DNA from: DASSFG01 sp035547915
GTDB lineage: Bacteria > Planctomycetota > Planctomycetia > Pirellulales > JAICIG01
Direction of reading: 5' to 3'
Length of the DNA stretch: 64,000 nucleotides
Assembly (NCBI GenBank): GCA_035547915.1
Contig: DASZTS010000139.1
Span: 1 to 64,000, forward strand
Positions 18,297 through 26,434 of the stretch are shown here, piece by piece. Below the pieces are notes generated by a model. The model worked only from the letters and a program-made list of their open reading frames with translations. It did not search any database and was not told the DNA's origin. The number at the start of each line of letters is the position of its first letter. Positions within the stretch are counted from its first letter, which is position 1. The position numbers and the translations under genes are program-made.

Positions 18297-18920
18297 ATGA
18301 GTAGTTCACCGACCGACTCATCGAGCCAGGCGGTCCGCTCATCGCTCGGCACCTCGGCCACGTTCATCGGCCGCGTGCAATGCGACGATCCGGCCGCCTG
18401 GAACCGGCTGGTCAGGCTCTATGGCCCGCTCATCGAGCGTTGGTGCCGGCAGTGGGGGCTTCAGAGCCACGATATCGACGACGTGGCGCAAGAAGTGTTT
18501 CAGGCCGTGGCGACGCACGTGAGCGACTTCCGCAAGGAACGGGCCCACGACCGCTTCCGCGGCTGGCTGCGCGTCATCACCCGCAACAAGGTGCTCGACC
18601 ACTTCCGCCGCCTGGGACGCGAACCGGCGGGAGCCGGCGGCAGCGAAGCCGTGCAAAAATTCGCCGCGGTGGCAGAGGTGTCGGCCGATGACTCGCGCGA
18701 GGCGGCGGACGACGAAGACAAGCGGCTCCTCTTCGAAAGGGCTCTCGATCTGATTCGTCACGAATTCGCGGAACACACCTGGCGCGCCTTCTGGCGGACC
18801 GCGGTCGACGGCGTCGCGGCGCCCGATGTGGCGGCCGAACTGGCCATGACCTCCGGCGCGGTCCGCGTCGCCAAATCGCGGGTCCTCAAACGACTGCGAA
18901 CGGAATTGGGCGACCTCTGA
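18297..18920 (+). CDS. ECF-family RNA polymerase sigma factor
   Basis: About 207 residues from the ATG at 18297; the frame extends to 18270. Sigma region 2 is seen in W-N-R-L-V-R-L-Y-G-P-L-I-E-R-W-C and D-I-D-D-V-A-Q-E-V-F, followed by F-R-G-W-L-R-V-I-T-R-N-K-V-L-D. Region 4 is a helix-turn-helix near the end (A-E-L-A-M-T-S-G-A-V-R-V-A-K-S-R-V-L-K-R-L). Planctomycete ECF factors of this kind are usually found beside a Ser/Thr kinase with a zinc-finger-like N-terminus, exactly as here, so phosphorylation-linked control is likely. No separate anti-sigma gene is seen. Ribokinase follows 14 bp downstream. Confidence 0.92.
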   Translation: MSSSPTDSSSQAVRSSLGTSATFIGRVQCDDPAAWNRLVRLYGPLIERWCRQWGLQSHDIDDVAQEVFQAVATHVSDFRKERAHDRFRGWLRVITRNKVLDHFRRLGREPAGAGGSEAVQKFAAVAEVSADDSREAADDEDKRLLFERALDLIRHEFAEHTWRAFWRTAVDGVAAPDVAAELAMTSGAVRVAKSRVLKRLRTELGDL

Positions 18921-18934
18921 GAGCGCGTGCCGCC

Positions 18935-19849
18935 ATGTCATCTCCCCGCATCATTGCCGTCGGATCGGTGAACACCGACCTGGTCATCCGCGTGCCCCGC
19001 CTGCCGCGGCCCGGCGAGACGGTGCTCGGCGGCGAGTTCTTGCAGGCGGCCGGCGGCAAGGGGGCCAATCAGGCCGTGGCCGCCGCCCGTGCTTCGCGCG
19101 ATCCGGTCGCGTTCGTCGCCGCCGTCGGAGACGACCCCTTCGGCCAGCAGTCGCTCAAACAGCTCGCAGCCGAAAACCTCGATCTGCGGGGAGTAAGAAT
19201 CATTCCCGGCGTGGCGTCGGGAGTGGCGCAGATCGTCGTCGACGCGAAGGGAGAGAACGCTATCGCCGTCGCGCCCGGTGCCAACGCCGCGCTGCGGCCC
19301 GCCGATCTCGATGCCCTGCCCGAAGGGTTCTGGACGGGCGCCGCCGTGCTCGTGGTCTGCCTCGAGATCCCGCTCGATACGGTGGCTCACGCGTTGGAGC
19401 GGGCGAAGCGCGCCGGGTTGATCACCGTACTCAATCCCGCCCCGGCCGGCGCGTTGCGCGAGCGGTTGGAGTTGCTCGAGTTGGTCGACGTGCTCACTCC
19501 CAACGAGTTGGAGGCCGCCGAGCTGATCGGAGAGTCGTCCGACGACCCGTCGGCGGCAGCCGCCCGCTTGCGGCAACTCGGCGCCCGCGATTGCATCGTC
19601 ACGCTCGGCGCGGCCGGCTGCCTGGTCGCGGGTGATCGCGTCGAACGTTGTCCGGCGATGAAGGTTCGCGTCGTCGATACGACGGCCGCGGGCGATGCGT
19701 TCACCGGTGCGTTGGCCGTCGCCCTGGCCGAGGGGCGCAACCTGGCCGATGCCGCGCGATTCGCCAACCGGGCCGCGGCCTTGGCCGTCACGCGGGCCGG
19801 CGCCCAGCCGTCGTTGCCCAGCCGCGCCGAGATCGAGTCGCTGGTTTGA
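18935..19849 (+). CDS. rbsK: Ribokinase (PfkB family)
   Basis: Phosphorylates D-ribose to ribose 5-phosphate with ATP. In 304 residues the PfkB signatures are clear: G-S-V-N-T-D-L-V near the start, G-G-K-G-A-N-Q-A-V-A-A-A-R (signature 1), T-P-N-E-L-E-A-A-E-L in the middle, and D-T-T-A-A-G-D-A-F-T-G-A-L (signature 2, with the catalytic Asp). Length is normal. No rbsD or ribose transporter genes are adjacent. The 14-bp spacing from the sigma-factor gene suggests co-transcription but no obvious shared function. Confidence 0.93.
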   Translation: MSSPRIIAVGSVNTDLVIRVPRLPRPGETVLGGEFLQAAGGKGANQAVAAARASRDPVAFVAAVGDDPFGQQSLKQLAAENLDLRGVRIIPGVASGVAQIVVDAKGENAIAVAPGANAALRPADLDALPEGFWTGAAVLVVCLEIPLDTVAHALERAKRAGLITVLNPAPAGALRERLELLELVDVLTPNELEAAELIGESSDDPSAAAARLRQLGARDCIVTLGAAGCLVAGDRVERCPAMKVRVVDTTAAGDAFTGALAVALAEGRNLADAARFANRAAALAVTRAGAQPSLPSRAEIESLV

Positions 19850-19941
19850 CACGCCGCGCGTCGGCCCCCATATTGGCCGTGAGATACAGAACCCTCAGCG
19901 GCCGGCCAACACGGCCGCCTATTCCGGAGGCCAACAAGACC

Positions 19942-21438
19942 ATGATCATCAAACGCGGACTCGGCCTGATGTTGTTTTCGATCGTCATCGCCCTGGTCGC
20001 CGCGCCCCTGTCGGCCGCCGATGCCACGCGCGATCAGGTGGTGCGGATTGTCGTGACGCAACGCGTGCCGAACTTCTACCAGCCCTGGTCGAAGGCCCAG
20101 TCGCACGAGGTCTCGGGGAGCGGTTTCGTGATCGAAGGTCGACGCATCCTGACCAACTCGCACGTGATCCAATACGCCAGTCAGATCTATGTGCAGCCGC
20201 ACCAGTCGGCCGAGAAGATTCCGGCCACGGTCCTCTGCGCCAGCCCCGAGATCGATCTGGCCCTGTTGAGCCTGGAAGACAACTCGTTCTTCGACAGCCG
20301 GCCTCCGATCGAGATGGCCGAAGGGTTGCCTGAGGTCAAAAGCACGGTCAACGTCTACGGCTATCCCGTGGGCGGCGAACAGATGTCGGTGACCGAAGGG
20401 ATCGTTTCGCGGGTCGACTACGCTCCGTATTACTTCGGCACGGCCGGGCTACGCGTGCAGATCGATGCCGCCCTCAATCCGGGCAACAGCGGCGGACCGG
20501 CGCTGGCCGGCGGTCGGTTGGTGGGCGTGGCCTTCAGCGGCTTGCAGAAGGCCGAGAACATCGGCTACCTGATCCCGGTCGAAGAGGTGCAAAGCTTCCT
20601 GAGCGACGCCGCCGATGGCCAATACACCGGCAAGCCCGTGCTGCGAGACCAGTATCAGACGGTCGAAAACGACGCCTTGCGCGCCAAGCTGGGATTGCCG
20701 TCGGGCGTGGGCGGCGTGATGGTCACTCGGCCGCACGAATCGGCCGCATCTTATCCGCTCAAGGAAGGAGACGTCGTCACGCACATCGGCGGCACACCGC
20801 TCGACAGCGCCTCGCGCGTGCAGGTCAACGGCGACCTGAAATTGCCGTTTCATTATCTCGTGCCGAAGGTCGTGCAAGACGGCAAATTGCCCATGACGCT
20901 GCTGCGCAGCGGCCAGACGATGACGGTCGAACTGCCCGTCACCAGCCATGAAGATCTGCTCGTACCCTTCCTGCGCGGAGGCTACCCTCGCTACTTCATC
21001 CACGGACCGCTGGTCTTCTCCGCGGCCACGCGCGAACTGCTCGTGGGGCTGGGCCAACAGTGGACGGCCCTCCTGGCGGCGCGTGGCGATGCCACGATAC
21101 GGCGAATGCTCGATCGGCCGTCGTTCCAGGGCGAAGAGATCGTCGTGGTCTCGTCCCAGATGTTCTCGCACCGGCTCACCAAGGGGTACAGTCAGCCCAC
21201 GATGGGAGTCGTCGAGAGCATGAACGGCATCCCCGTGCGGAACCTGCGCCATCTGGCCGAACTGCTGCGATATACGGTCGCCGAATACGTCGAATTCAAG
21301 TTCTCCAGCCAGGCCCTCGAGACGCTCGTCTTCCGCCGACAGGAATTGGCCGATTCGACAGAGGAGATCCTGAGCGACAACGGCATCCGCAAACGGTCGA
21401 GCGACGACCTGGCCAACATCTGGCAAGCGGCCCCCTGA
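19942..21438 (+). CDS. Secreted Deg/HtrA-type serine protease (plant Deg9/Deg10-like)
   Basis: About 498 residues. The ATG at 19942 has GGAGG 11 bases upstream and opens a signal peptide ending L-S-A-A-D-A. The chymotrypsin-fold triad is His in T-N-S-H-V-I, Asp in E-I-D-L-A-L-L and Ser in G-N-S-G-G-P-A-L. One PDZ domain follows (G-D-V-V-T-H-I-G-G-T-P-L), and a long C-terminal region could hold a second, degenerate PDZ. The P-N-F-Y-Q-P-W-S-K start of the domain and this layout resemble plant Deg9/Deg10 more than E. coli DegP. It should degrade or process envelope proteins. A sirtuin gene starts four bases after the stop. Confidence 0.9.
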   Translation: MIIKRGLGLMLFSIVIALVAAPLSAADATRDQVVRIVVTQRVPNFYQPWSKAQSHEVSGSGFVIEGRRILTNSHVIQYASQIYVQPHQSAEKIPATVLCASPEIDLALLSLEDNSFFDSRPPIEMAEGLPEVKSTVNVYGYPVGGEQMSVTEGIVSRVDYAPYYFGTAGLRVQIDAALNPGNSGGPALAGGRLVGVAFSGLQKAENIGYLIPVEEVQSFLSDAADGQYTGKPVLRDQYQTVENDALRAKLGLPSGVGGVMVTRPHESAASYPLKEGDVVTHIGGTPLDSASRVQVNGDLKLPFHYLVPKVVQDGKLPMTLLRSGQTMTVELPVTSHEDLLVPFLRGGYPRYFIHGPLVFSAATRELLVGLGQQWTALLAARGDATIRRMLDRPSFQGEEIVVVSSQMFSHRLTKGYSQPTMGVVESMNGIPVRNLRHLAELLRYTVAEYVEFKFSSQALETLVFRRQELADSTEEILSDNGIRKRSSDDLANIWQAAP

Positions 21439-21442
21439 TCCG

Positions 21443-22222
21443 ATGCCGGCAGCAGATCAGATCGCCGGCTGGTTGGCCGCGGCGGAACATGCCGTGGCCT
21501 TCACGGGCGCGGGCATCAGTACCGAGAGCGGCATCCCCGATTTCCGTTCGCCCGGCGGCATTTGGACGCGCTATCGGACGATCTACTTCCAAGAATTCCT
21601 GGCCAGCGACGAGGCACGGCGGGAGTATTGGCAGCAGAAGGCGGAAGGCCAGCTCGACTTCGGCCGCGCCGAACCGAACGTCGGCCATCGTGCGCTGGCC
21701 GATTGGGAACGGGCCGGTCGCCTGCAAGCGGTGATTACGCAGAACATCGACGGGCTGCACACCCGCGCCGGCAACCGCCGCGCGTTGGAATTGCATGGCA
21801 CGGCGCGCGAGGTGAGCTGCCTCGATTGCCACACGCGCTACGACGCCGAGGAGATGGTGGCCCAGTTCAAGCAATCGGGCCACGTGCCAGCGTGCCGGGC
21901 CTGCGGCAGTGGTTTGATGAAGCACGCCACAATCTCATTCGGGCAGCAACTCTCGCCCGACCTGTTGCACGAAGCGTTCGCTCTCTGCCGCGCAGCCGAT
22001 CTCTTCCTGGCGATCGGTTCCTCGTTGGTCGTCGAGCCTGCGGCGAGCATGCCGCGGACCGCCAAACAATGGGGCGCACGGCTGGTGATCATCAATCGCG
22101 ATCCGACGCCGCTCGACACCCAGGCCGACCTCGTGGTGCACGAGCCGATCGGAGAGATACTGGCGGCGATCGACGGGCACCTGCGCGAAATGGAGGCGGG
22201 GCAAACGCCACCGGGTGCGTGA
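21443..22222 (+). CDS. cobB: NAD-dependent protein deacylase (sirtuin, SIR2 family)
   Basis: Removes acyl groups from lysines using NAD+. The 259-residue protein has the NAD-binding motif G-A-G-I-S-T-E-S-G-I-P-D-F-R-S-P-G-G-I-W, T-Q-N-I-D-G-L-H-T-R-A-G, and the catalytic His in L-H-G-T-A. The structural zinc is held by Cys pairs in C-L-D-C and C-R-A-C-G. F-G-Q-Q-L and I-G-S-S-L-V-V-E-P-A complete the fold. It has no targeting signal and should act in the cytoplasm. The gene is four bases downstream of the exported Deg protease gene; this operon pairing has no obvious functional link. Confidence 0.92.
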   Translation: MPAADQIAGWLAAAEHAVAFTGAGISTESGIPDFRSPGGIWTRYRTIYFQEFLASDEARREYWQQKAEGQLDFGRAEPNVGHRALADWERAGRLQAVITQNIDGLHTRAGNRRALELHGTAREVSCLDCHTRYDAEEMVAQFKQSGHVPACRACGSGLMKHATISFGQQLSPDLLHEAFALCRAADLFLAIGSSLVVEPAASMPRTAKQWGARLVIINRDPTPLDTQADLVVHEPIGEILAAIDGHLREMEAGQTPPGA

Positions 22223-22282
22223 GCATATTCAGAGCCGAGCGCAAGGAGGCGAGATGCCGCCTCTACGATGAGGACCGGTCGA

Positions 22283-23230
22283 TCAGGTGACGCGGATTTC
22301 GAACTGGGCGCGGAACGACTCGCCGGGGTTGAGCACGCGCAGCCCGGCGTCGATACCCGTCGCTTGCAGTTCGTAGGCATCGGGCACGCAGGTGTACGGC
22401 TCGATGCAGACGGCCTCGCGATGCGGTGGATTATAGACCACGCACTCGCGGAAGGCGGCATCGAAGACGAGTTCCATCTTGTGGCCGGATTGCGGATCCT
22501 CGACCGACGTGTGCACCTTGCCGTCGTGCGCGGTGAGGCCCGCGAAGACATCGTCAAATCGCATGTCCGCGAACCGCATCGAGGCCGATAGGTTGCCGCG
22601 CTCGGTGGCCGGCAGGCGGCGGCCGGTCGGCAGCATGTTGTGCAATTCCCAATAGTCGGCCGTGGGCACGGTCACGCGACAATCGTCACTTCGACCTCGG
22701 GCGCCCAGCGGCACTTGGAAATAGGGGTGCAATCCCAGACCGAACGGCAGCCGCGCCGTTCCCGGATTGTGGACTTCGATGGCGCAGGCCAGCGTGTTGC
22801 CCTTCAATTCGTACGTCACGACCAGCCGGAAATCGGCCGGCCAGCGTTTGACGAGCCCCGGCTCGTCGACCGAGGCGTGGAACTCGCCCGTCGTACGCTG
22901 CGGGAGCATCTCCACGATCCGCCACGGCCGGTTGAGCACGAAGCCGTGGATGGCATTGCCCAGACCGTCATCGCTGCCCAGCGGGTAGGTATGCGCCTCG
23001 TACGCCAGGTGCGATCCGCGGAGCCGCCCCGGAAAGGGAAACAGGATCGGAATACCGCTATGCGAAGGCTTGGCTTCGCCCGTGACAAAGCCCGGTTCCG
23101 ACCAGAGCACTTCTACGGCTTCGCCGTCGACGACCGGCCGGAAGCTGTAGCAGTTGAAGCCGAAGCCGCTCAGGATCTGGGCGGTGGCTCCGGTGTCGGA
23201 ATCGACGAGTGTAACAGGCTCCAATTGCAT
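22283..23230 (-). CDS. Aldose 1-epimerase family protein
   Basis: About 315 residues from the ATG at 23230, which has AGGAG five bases upstream. It is a galactose-mutarotase-like beta-sandwich: S-G-I-P-I-L-F-P-F-P-G-R near the N-terminus, N-A-I-H-G-F-V and L-G-L-H-P-Y-F for the two active-site His regions, and a C-terminal acidic residue in V-C-I-E-P-Y-T. The I-P-I-L-F-P-x-P-G-R form is typical of the YeaD/galM-like subgroup acting on aldoses or hexose 6-phosphates. Exact substrate cannot be set from the sequence. Repeat copy B lies upstream. Confidence 0.88.
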   Translation of the reverse strand: MQLEPVTLVDSDTGATAQILSGFGFNCYSFRPVVDGEAVEVLWSEPGFVTGEAKPSHSGIPILFPFPGRLRGSHLAYEAHTYPLGSDDGLGNAIHGFVLNRPWRIVEMLPQRTTGEFHASVDEPGLVKRWPADFRLVVTYELKGNTLACAIEVHNPGTARLPFGLGLHPYFQVPLGARGRSDDCRVTVPTADYWELHNMLPTGRRLPATERGNLSASMRFADMRFDDVFAGLTAHDGKVHTSVEDPQSGHKMELVFDAAFRECVVYNPPHREAVCIEPYTCVPDAYELQATGIDAGLRVLNPGESFRAQFEIRVT

Positions 23231-23376
23231 GGTACTCCTGACAGGCAAGATGGCAGATCAGACCGGTCCGCTCCGAGATTCCGAATGCGGAACCGAGTTA
23301 GTCCGTTGGCCTACGGAATCAATTCCGTTCCACCGCCATCACAGGCCGGTTCGTCAAATTGAGAAGGGTAAATTCA

Positions 23377-23474
23377 GAGCAACCGACAAAACGTGATTGG
23401 GGCTCGGAAAAATCGGCCTTTCACGGCCGATTTTCTCCCGTCGCACTCCGGCTTCCGGGTTTTGTCAGCCCCTC
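23377..23474 (+). repeat. Dispersed palindromic repeat, copy B
   Basis: 98 bp running from GAGCAACCGACAAAACG to GGGTTTTGTCAGCCCCTC, flanked by TCA on the left and TTA on the right. The centre pairs AAAATCGGCC with GGCCGATTTT around a short loop, a terminator-like hairpin with A and T tracts on either side. It lies in the 318-bp gap between the epimerase start and the membrane-protein stop. The rest of that gap shows no gene. Confidence 0.85.
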
Positions 23475-23548
23475 TTAGCATTGCGTCCGGCTGGTTCGCG
23501 GCCGGCGCAGGTTGGCGCCCGTCAATATACCGCGATCGCTACCCGCTG

Positions 23549-24610
23549 TTAAGAACGGCTGACGGAACCCGAAAACGCCGAGCGCCGCGCGCAAAGAATC
23601 GGCCCCGAAAGGCCGGTTTTCGCAGCTCGATACGGTTCCGTCGGTTGCTCGAATACCTGCCGCTGGGCCGTGGAGATCGACGACAGGAGCAACGAGCGCG
23701 TCCGATGCCGCGTCGCGGTCATCAGCGCCACGATGGCCAACACCAACAGAACGGTGCGGTACATGGCATGGTGCTCGACCTGCCCCCAAGCGGCGGCGGC
23801 CAGGCGCGGCAATACGAAGAAGGTGAGCAACAACGCGCCGCCCAACGAGGCGGCGGCCAGACCGTCACCCCCGGAAAGCGCGTTACGACTCCCTTCCGGA
23901 ATGACCACGATCAGCCACAGGCCGGTGAACACCTGGCCCAACACGGCGGCCGTGGCGATCCTCGAGCCCCAGGCAATGGAGCGCGCTGTGTCGGCACGGG
24001 CCACGTCGGCGCGGGCCGCGTCGGCACTGCGGCGTAATCCATACCAGGCGATGGCCACGCCCCCGACGGCGAGTGCGGCGAGCAGGTGATGGACGATGCG
24101 GGCCCCGATCTCCGCGTCGCCCAGCAACACCGTGAATTTGATGCTCTGACCCCACGCGGTACGGCGGGTGCTCAGCACTCCGAGCATGACGAAGAGAGCC
24201 GGAAAGTGGTACACCAGGTTGGTGCTGCCGAACAGGGTCGCCAGCCAGCGAACGACACCCCGCCAACGCGACACGGCCGGCAGCAGGGCCGCCGCCAGGA
24301 AGCACAATAGAGAGAAGACGAGTTCGATCGCGCCGTAGGGCCAGTATCGGCTCTTGGGCAGCACACGCACGGCCGCCAGGTAGGCGTCGGGGAATAACTG
24401 GCTGATGAGCAGGATCGCCACCCCACCCAAAGCGGCCGCGATCGGCAGTGCGGCCACGGCCAACCACAGCAAGTATCGGTCGAGACGGGCGGCGAGCTCG
24501 TCGCGCGCGGCGCGCCGTTGCAGCCACAGGCAGACCAACGGGCCGGTCATCGCCACATAGACCGCCAGCAAGTGCAGCGTCGCCACCACGGTCAGACCGA
24601 TCGAAATCAA
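23549..24610 (-). CDS. Polytopic membrane protein; C-terminus made from a repeat element
   Basis: About 353 residues from a TTG start at 24610, with GAGGAG six bases upstream. There is no ATG in a plausible place. Eight or so membrane helices are visible, with His residues in or near helices (L-V-Y-H-F-P-A-L-F and R-I-V-H-H-L-L-A-A-L) that could bind heme or metal. No family is recognised with confidence. The last 33 residues, from about E-Q-P-T-E-P-Y-R, are encoded by repeat copy E in inverted orientation, and the stop lies at the repeat's edge. The gene follows a membrane Ser/Thr kinase by 65 bp and is probably in its operon. Confidence 0.65.
   Translation of the reverse strand: MISIGLTVVATLHLLAVYVAMTGPLVCLWLQRRAARDELAARLDRYLLWLAVAALPIAAALGGVAILLISQLFPDAYLAAVRVLPKSRYWPYGAIELVFSLLCFLAAALLPAVSRWRGVVRWLATLFGSTNLVYHFPALFVMLGVLSTRRTAWGQSIKFTVLLGDAEIGARIVHHLLAALAVGGVAIAWYGLRRSADAARADVARADTARSIAWGSRIATAAVLGQVFTGLWLIVVIPEGSRNALSGGDGLAAASLGGALLLTFFVLPRLAAAAWGQVEHHAMYRTVLLVLAIVALMTATRHRTRSLLLSSISTAQRQVFEQPTEPYRAAKTGLSGPILCARRSAFSGSVSRS
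23553..23650 (-). repeat. Dispersed palindromic repeat, copy E (inverted, inside a coding region)
   Basis: Read on the minus strand it runs from GAGCAACCGACGGAACCG to GGGTTCCGTCAGCCGTTC and is followed by TTA. Both the termini and the central hairpin (AAAACCGGCC with GGGGCCGATT) match the family. It is translated as the C-terminal 33 residues of the overlapping membrane protein, whose TAA stop is at the repeat boundary. Confidence 0.8.
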
Positions 24611-24675
24611 CGCCAACTCCTCATGTCCGGCAACGACAATAACATTGTGTGCAACGGATCCCGGCACTCGCCGGG

Positions 24676-26364
24676 CTACGGCTCTTCCGCGTCGTTCCGC
24701 TGCCGCTGCCGATAGTACTTCAAACCGGGGAAGAAGAAACACATGGCCGAGACGATGCCGAACAGCGTGATGCTCAGCTTGATGTCGGCCTGATCCATCC
24801 ACGCCATGACGAGCGCTGTGGCGAACAGCGCGGCCGCCTGCAGATAGAACGCGCCCGTCAGGATACCGGCCTTCGAGACGAACACCATGCCGCTGGCGAT
24901 GGCCAGCACGGGCGACAGCGTGAGCACGGGCAGCCCCAGGATCTTCTCCACGAGGAACAACACCGAGATGCTGATGACGCTACCGGCCCAGATATGCGCG
25001 ATCTGCCGTTCGACGAACGTCACCGGACCGGCCCGGCGCCGCAGGGCCCAGAAGATGGCGGCCCACGTTCCCATGCCGGCCGTCCACAGCGCCAGATACG
25101 GCCCCGTCGAAACAACTTCGTTCCACTGCAAGATATTCGTGACGAGGCAGACGACGAACAGCGCCAGACTGTGCCACATCCACAACAGGCCCCAGTTCTC
25201 GAGCACCGTGGCGTGGTGTGTCTCGCGAAACCACCTCGCCACCACCTGCGTGATGCGGCCCGAACGGGCCGAGACCGGCTCGTCGTTGAGGAACGCCGAC
25301 AGGTCGTCGGCCAAGGCGTCGGCCGATGGGTAGCGGAGATAGGGGAGCTTCTGTAGGCAGCGTAGGGCGATCATTTCCAGATCGCGGTCGGCCTTGGGGT
25401 TCAGCAGCCGGGGCGGCAGCGGATCCTGCTCGAGCACCAGCAACACGGTATCGACGGGACTCGCCGCCTGGAACGGCGGCCGGCCGGTCAGCGCCTGGTA
25501 AAGGATCGTTCCCAGGCTATAGACGTCGCACGTCGGCCCCAACTGGCCCCGATTCCCGGCCGCCTGTTCCGGCGCCATGTAACTGGGTGTGCCCAAGATG
25601 GCGCCGGAACGGGTGAGCTCGCCCTCGGCCGTCACCTGCTTGGCCAACCCAAAATCGCTCACGTGGGCGCGGCCTTCCGTATCGATCAGGATGTTCGACG
25701 GCTTCAGGTCGCGATGCAGGATGCCGCGTTCGTGGGCGAACTGGATGGCGCGGCAGACGGGCACCAGCAACTCGGCCGCTTCGCGTTCCGGCAGCGGCCC
25801 GGCGGCCAGCCGCTTGCCGAGCGTCGTGCCCTCGATGTATTTCATGACGAAGTACGGCTGCCCCTCGCATTCGCCCACCTCGTAGACCGACACGATGTGC
25901 GGATGTTCCAGGCGGGCGGCCGCCGCGGCTTCCGAGCGAAACCGGGCCACGTCGACGGGCGACGCCAGGTTGCCGCGCAGGATCATCTTGACGGCCACGA
26001 TGCGGCCCAGGCTGTGCTGCCGCGCCTTGTAGACAACCCCCATGCCCCCGCGCCCCAACTCCTCGAGCAATTCGAAGTCGCCGAAGTCGCGGGGCAACTC
26101 GGCAGCGGATGGGCCGCTCGGACGGACGTACTCGATCTCCGCGTTCGCGTCCTGCGACAAACCGACGGCGACCCCTTCGGCCACTTGCACGGCGGCCCAC
26201 AGCTCGCGCAGTTCGTCGGACAGGTCGGGATGCTGTCGGCCGAGCGCGGTGACATCGACGTGGCGCCCGGCGCGCAATTCGTCGGTCATGTGCTGCAACA
26301 ACCGCGCAAGCGCTTCGTCGCGGTCGGCGGGCAGGGTGGTCGTGGCGGCGAGCGACGGAGACAT
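24676..26364 (-). CDS. Membrane Ser/Thr protein kinase
   Basis: 562 residues. A soluble N-terminus of about 90 residues, with an H-P-D-L-S-D-E-L-R-E-L-W segment typical of planctomycete kinases, precedes the Hanks kinase domain at about 97-360: G-R-G-G-M-G-V-V-Y loop, Lys126, H-R-D 217-219, D-F-G 237-239 and S-Y-M-A-P-E. All catalytic residues are present. The C-terminal 170 residues are five or six membrane helices with very short loops, so any sensing probably happens within the membrane. It lies between two membrane-protein genes on the same strand, with gaps of 65-70 bp, suggesting a three-gene operon. Confidence 0.93.
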   Translation of the reverse strand: MSPSLAATTTLPADRDEALARLLQHMTDELRAGRHVDVTALGRQHPDLSDELRELWAAVQVAEGVAVGLSQDANAEIEYVRPSGPSAAELPRDFGDFELLEELGRGGMGVVYKARQHSLGRIVAVKMILRGNLASPVDVARFRSEAAAAARLEHPHIVSVYEVGECEGQPYFVMKYIEGTTLGKRLAAGPLPEREAAELLVPVCRAIQFAHERGILHRDLKPSNILIDTEGRAHVSDFGLAKQVTAEGELTRSGAILGTPSYMAPEQAAGNRGQLGPTCDVYSLGTILYQALTGRPPFQAASPVDTVLLVLEQDPLPPRLLNPKADRDLEMIALRCLQKLPYLRYPSADALADDLSAFLNDEPVSARSGRITQVVARWFRETHHATVLENWGLLWMWHSLALFVVCLVTNILQWNEVVSTGPYLALWTAGMGTWAAIFWALRRRAGPVTFVERQIAHIWAGSVISISVLFLVEKILGLPVLTLSPVLAIASGMVFVSKAGILTGAFYLQAAALFATALVMAWMDQADIKLSITLFGIVSAMCFFFPGLKYYRQRQRNDAEEP

Positions 26365-26434
26365 GACCGCTATTCTATGGTCGAGACACCCCGCCCTCCC
26401 AGCCGGCCCTACCCCTCTCAGCCGGTCGGTGTGA

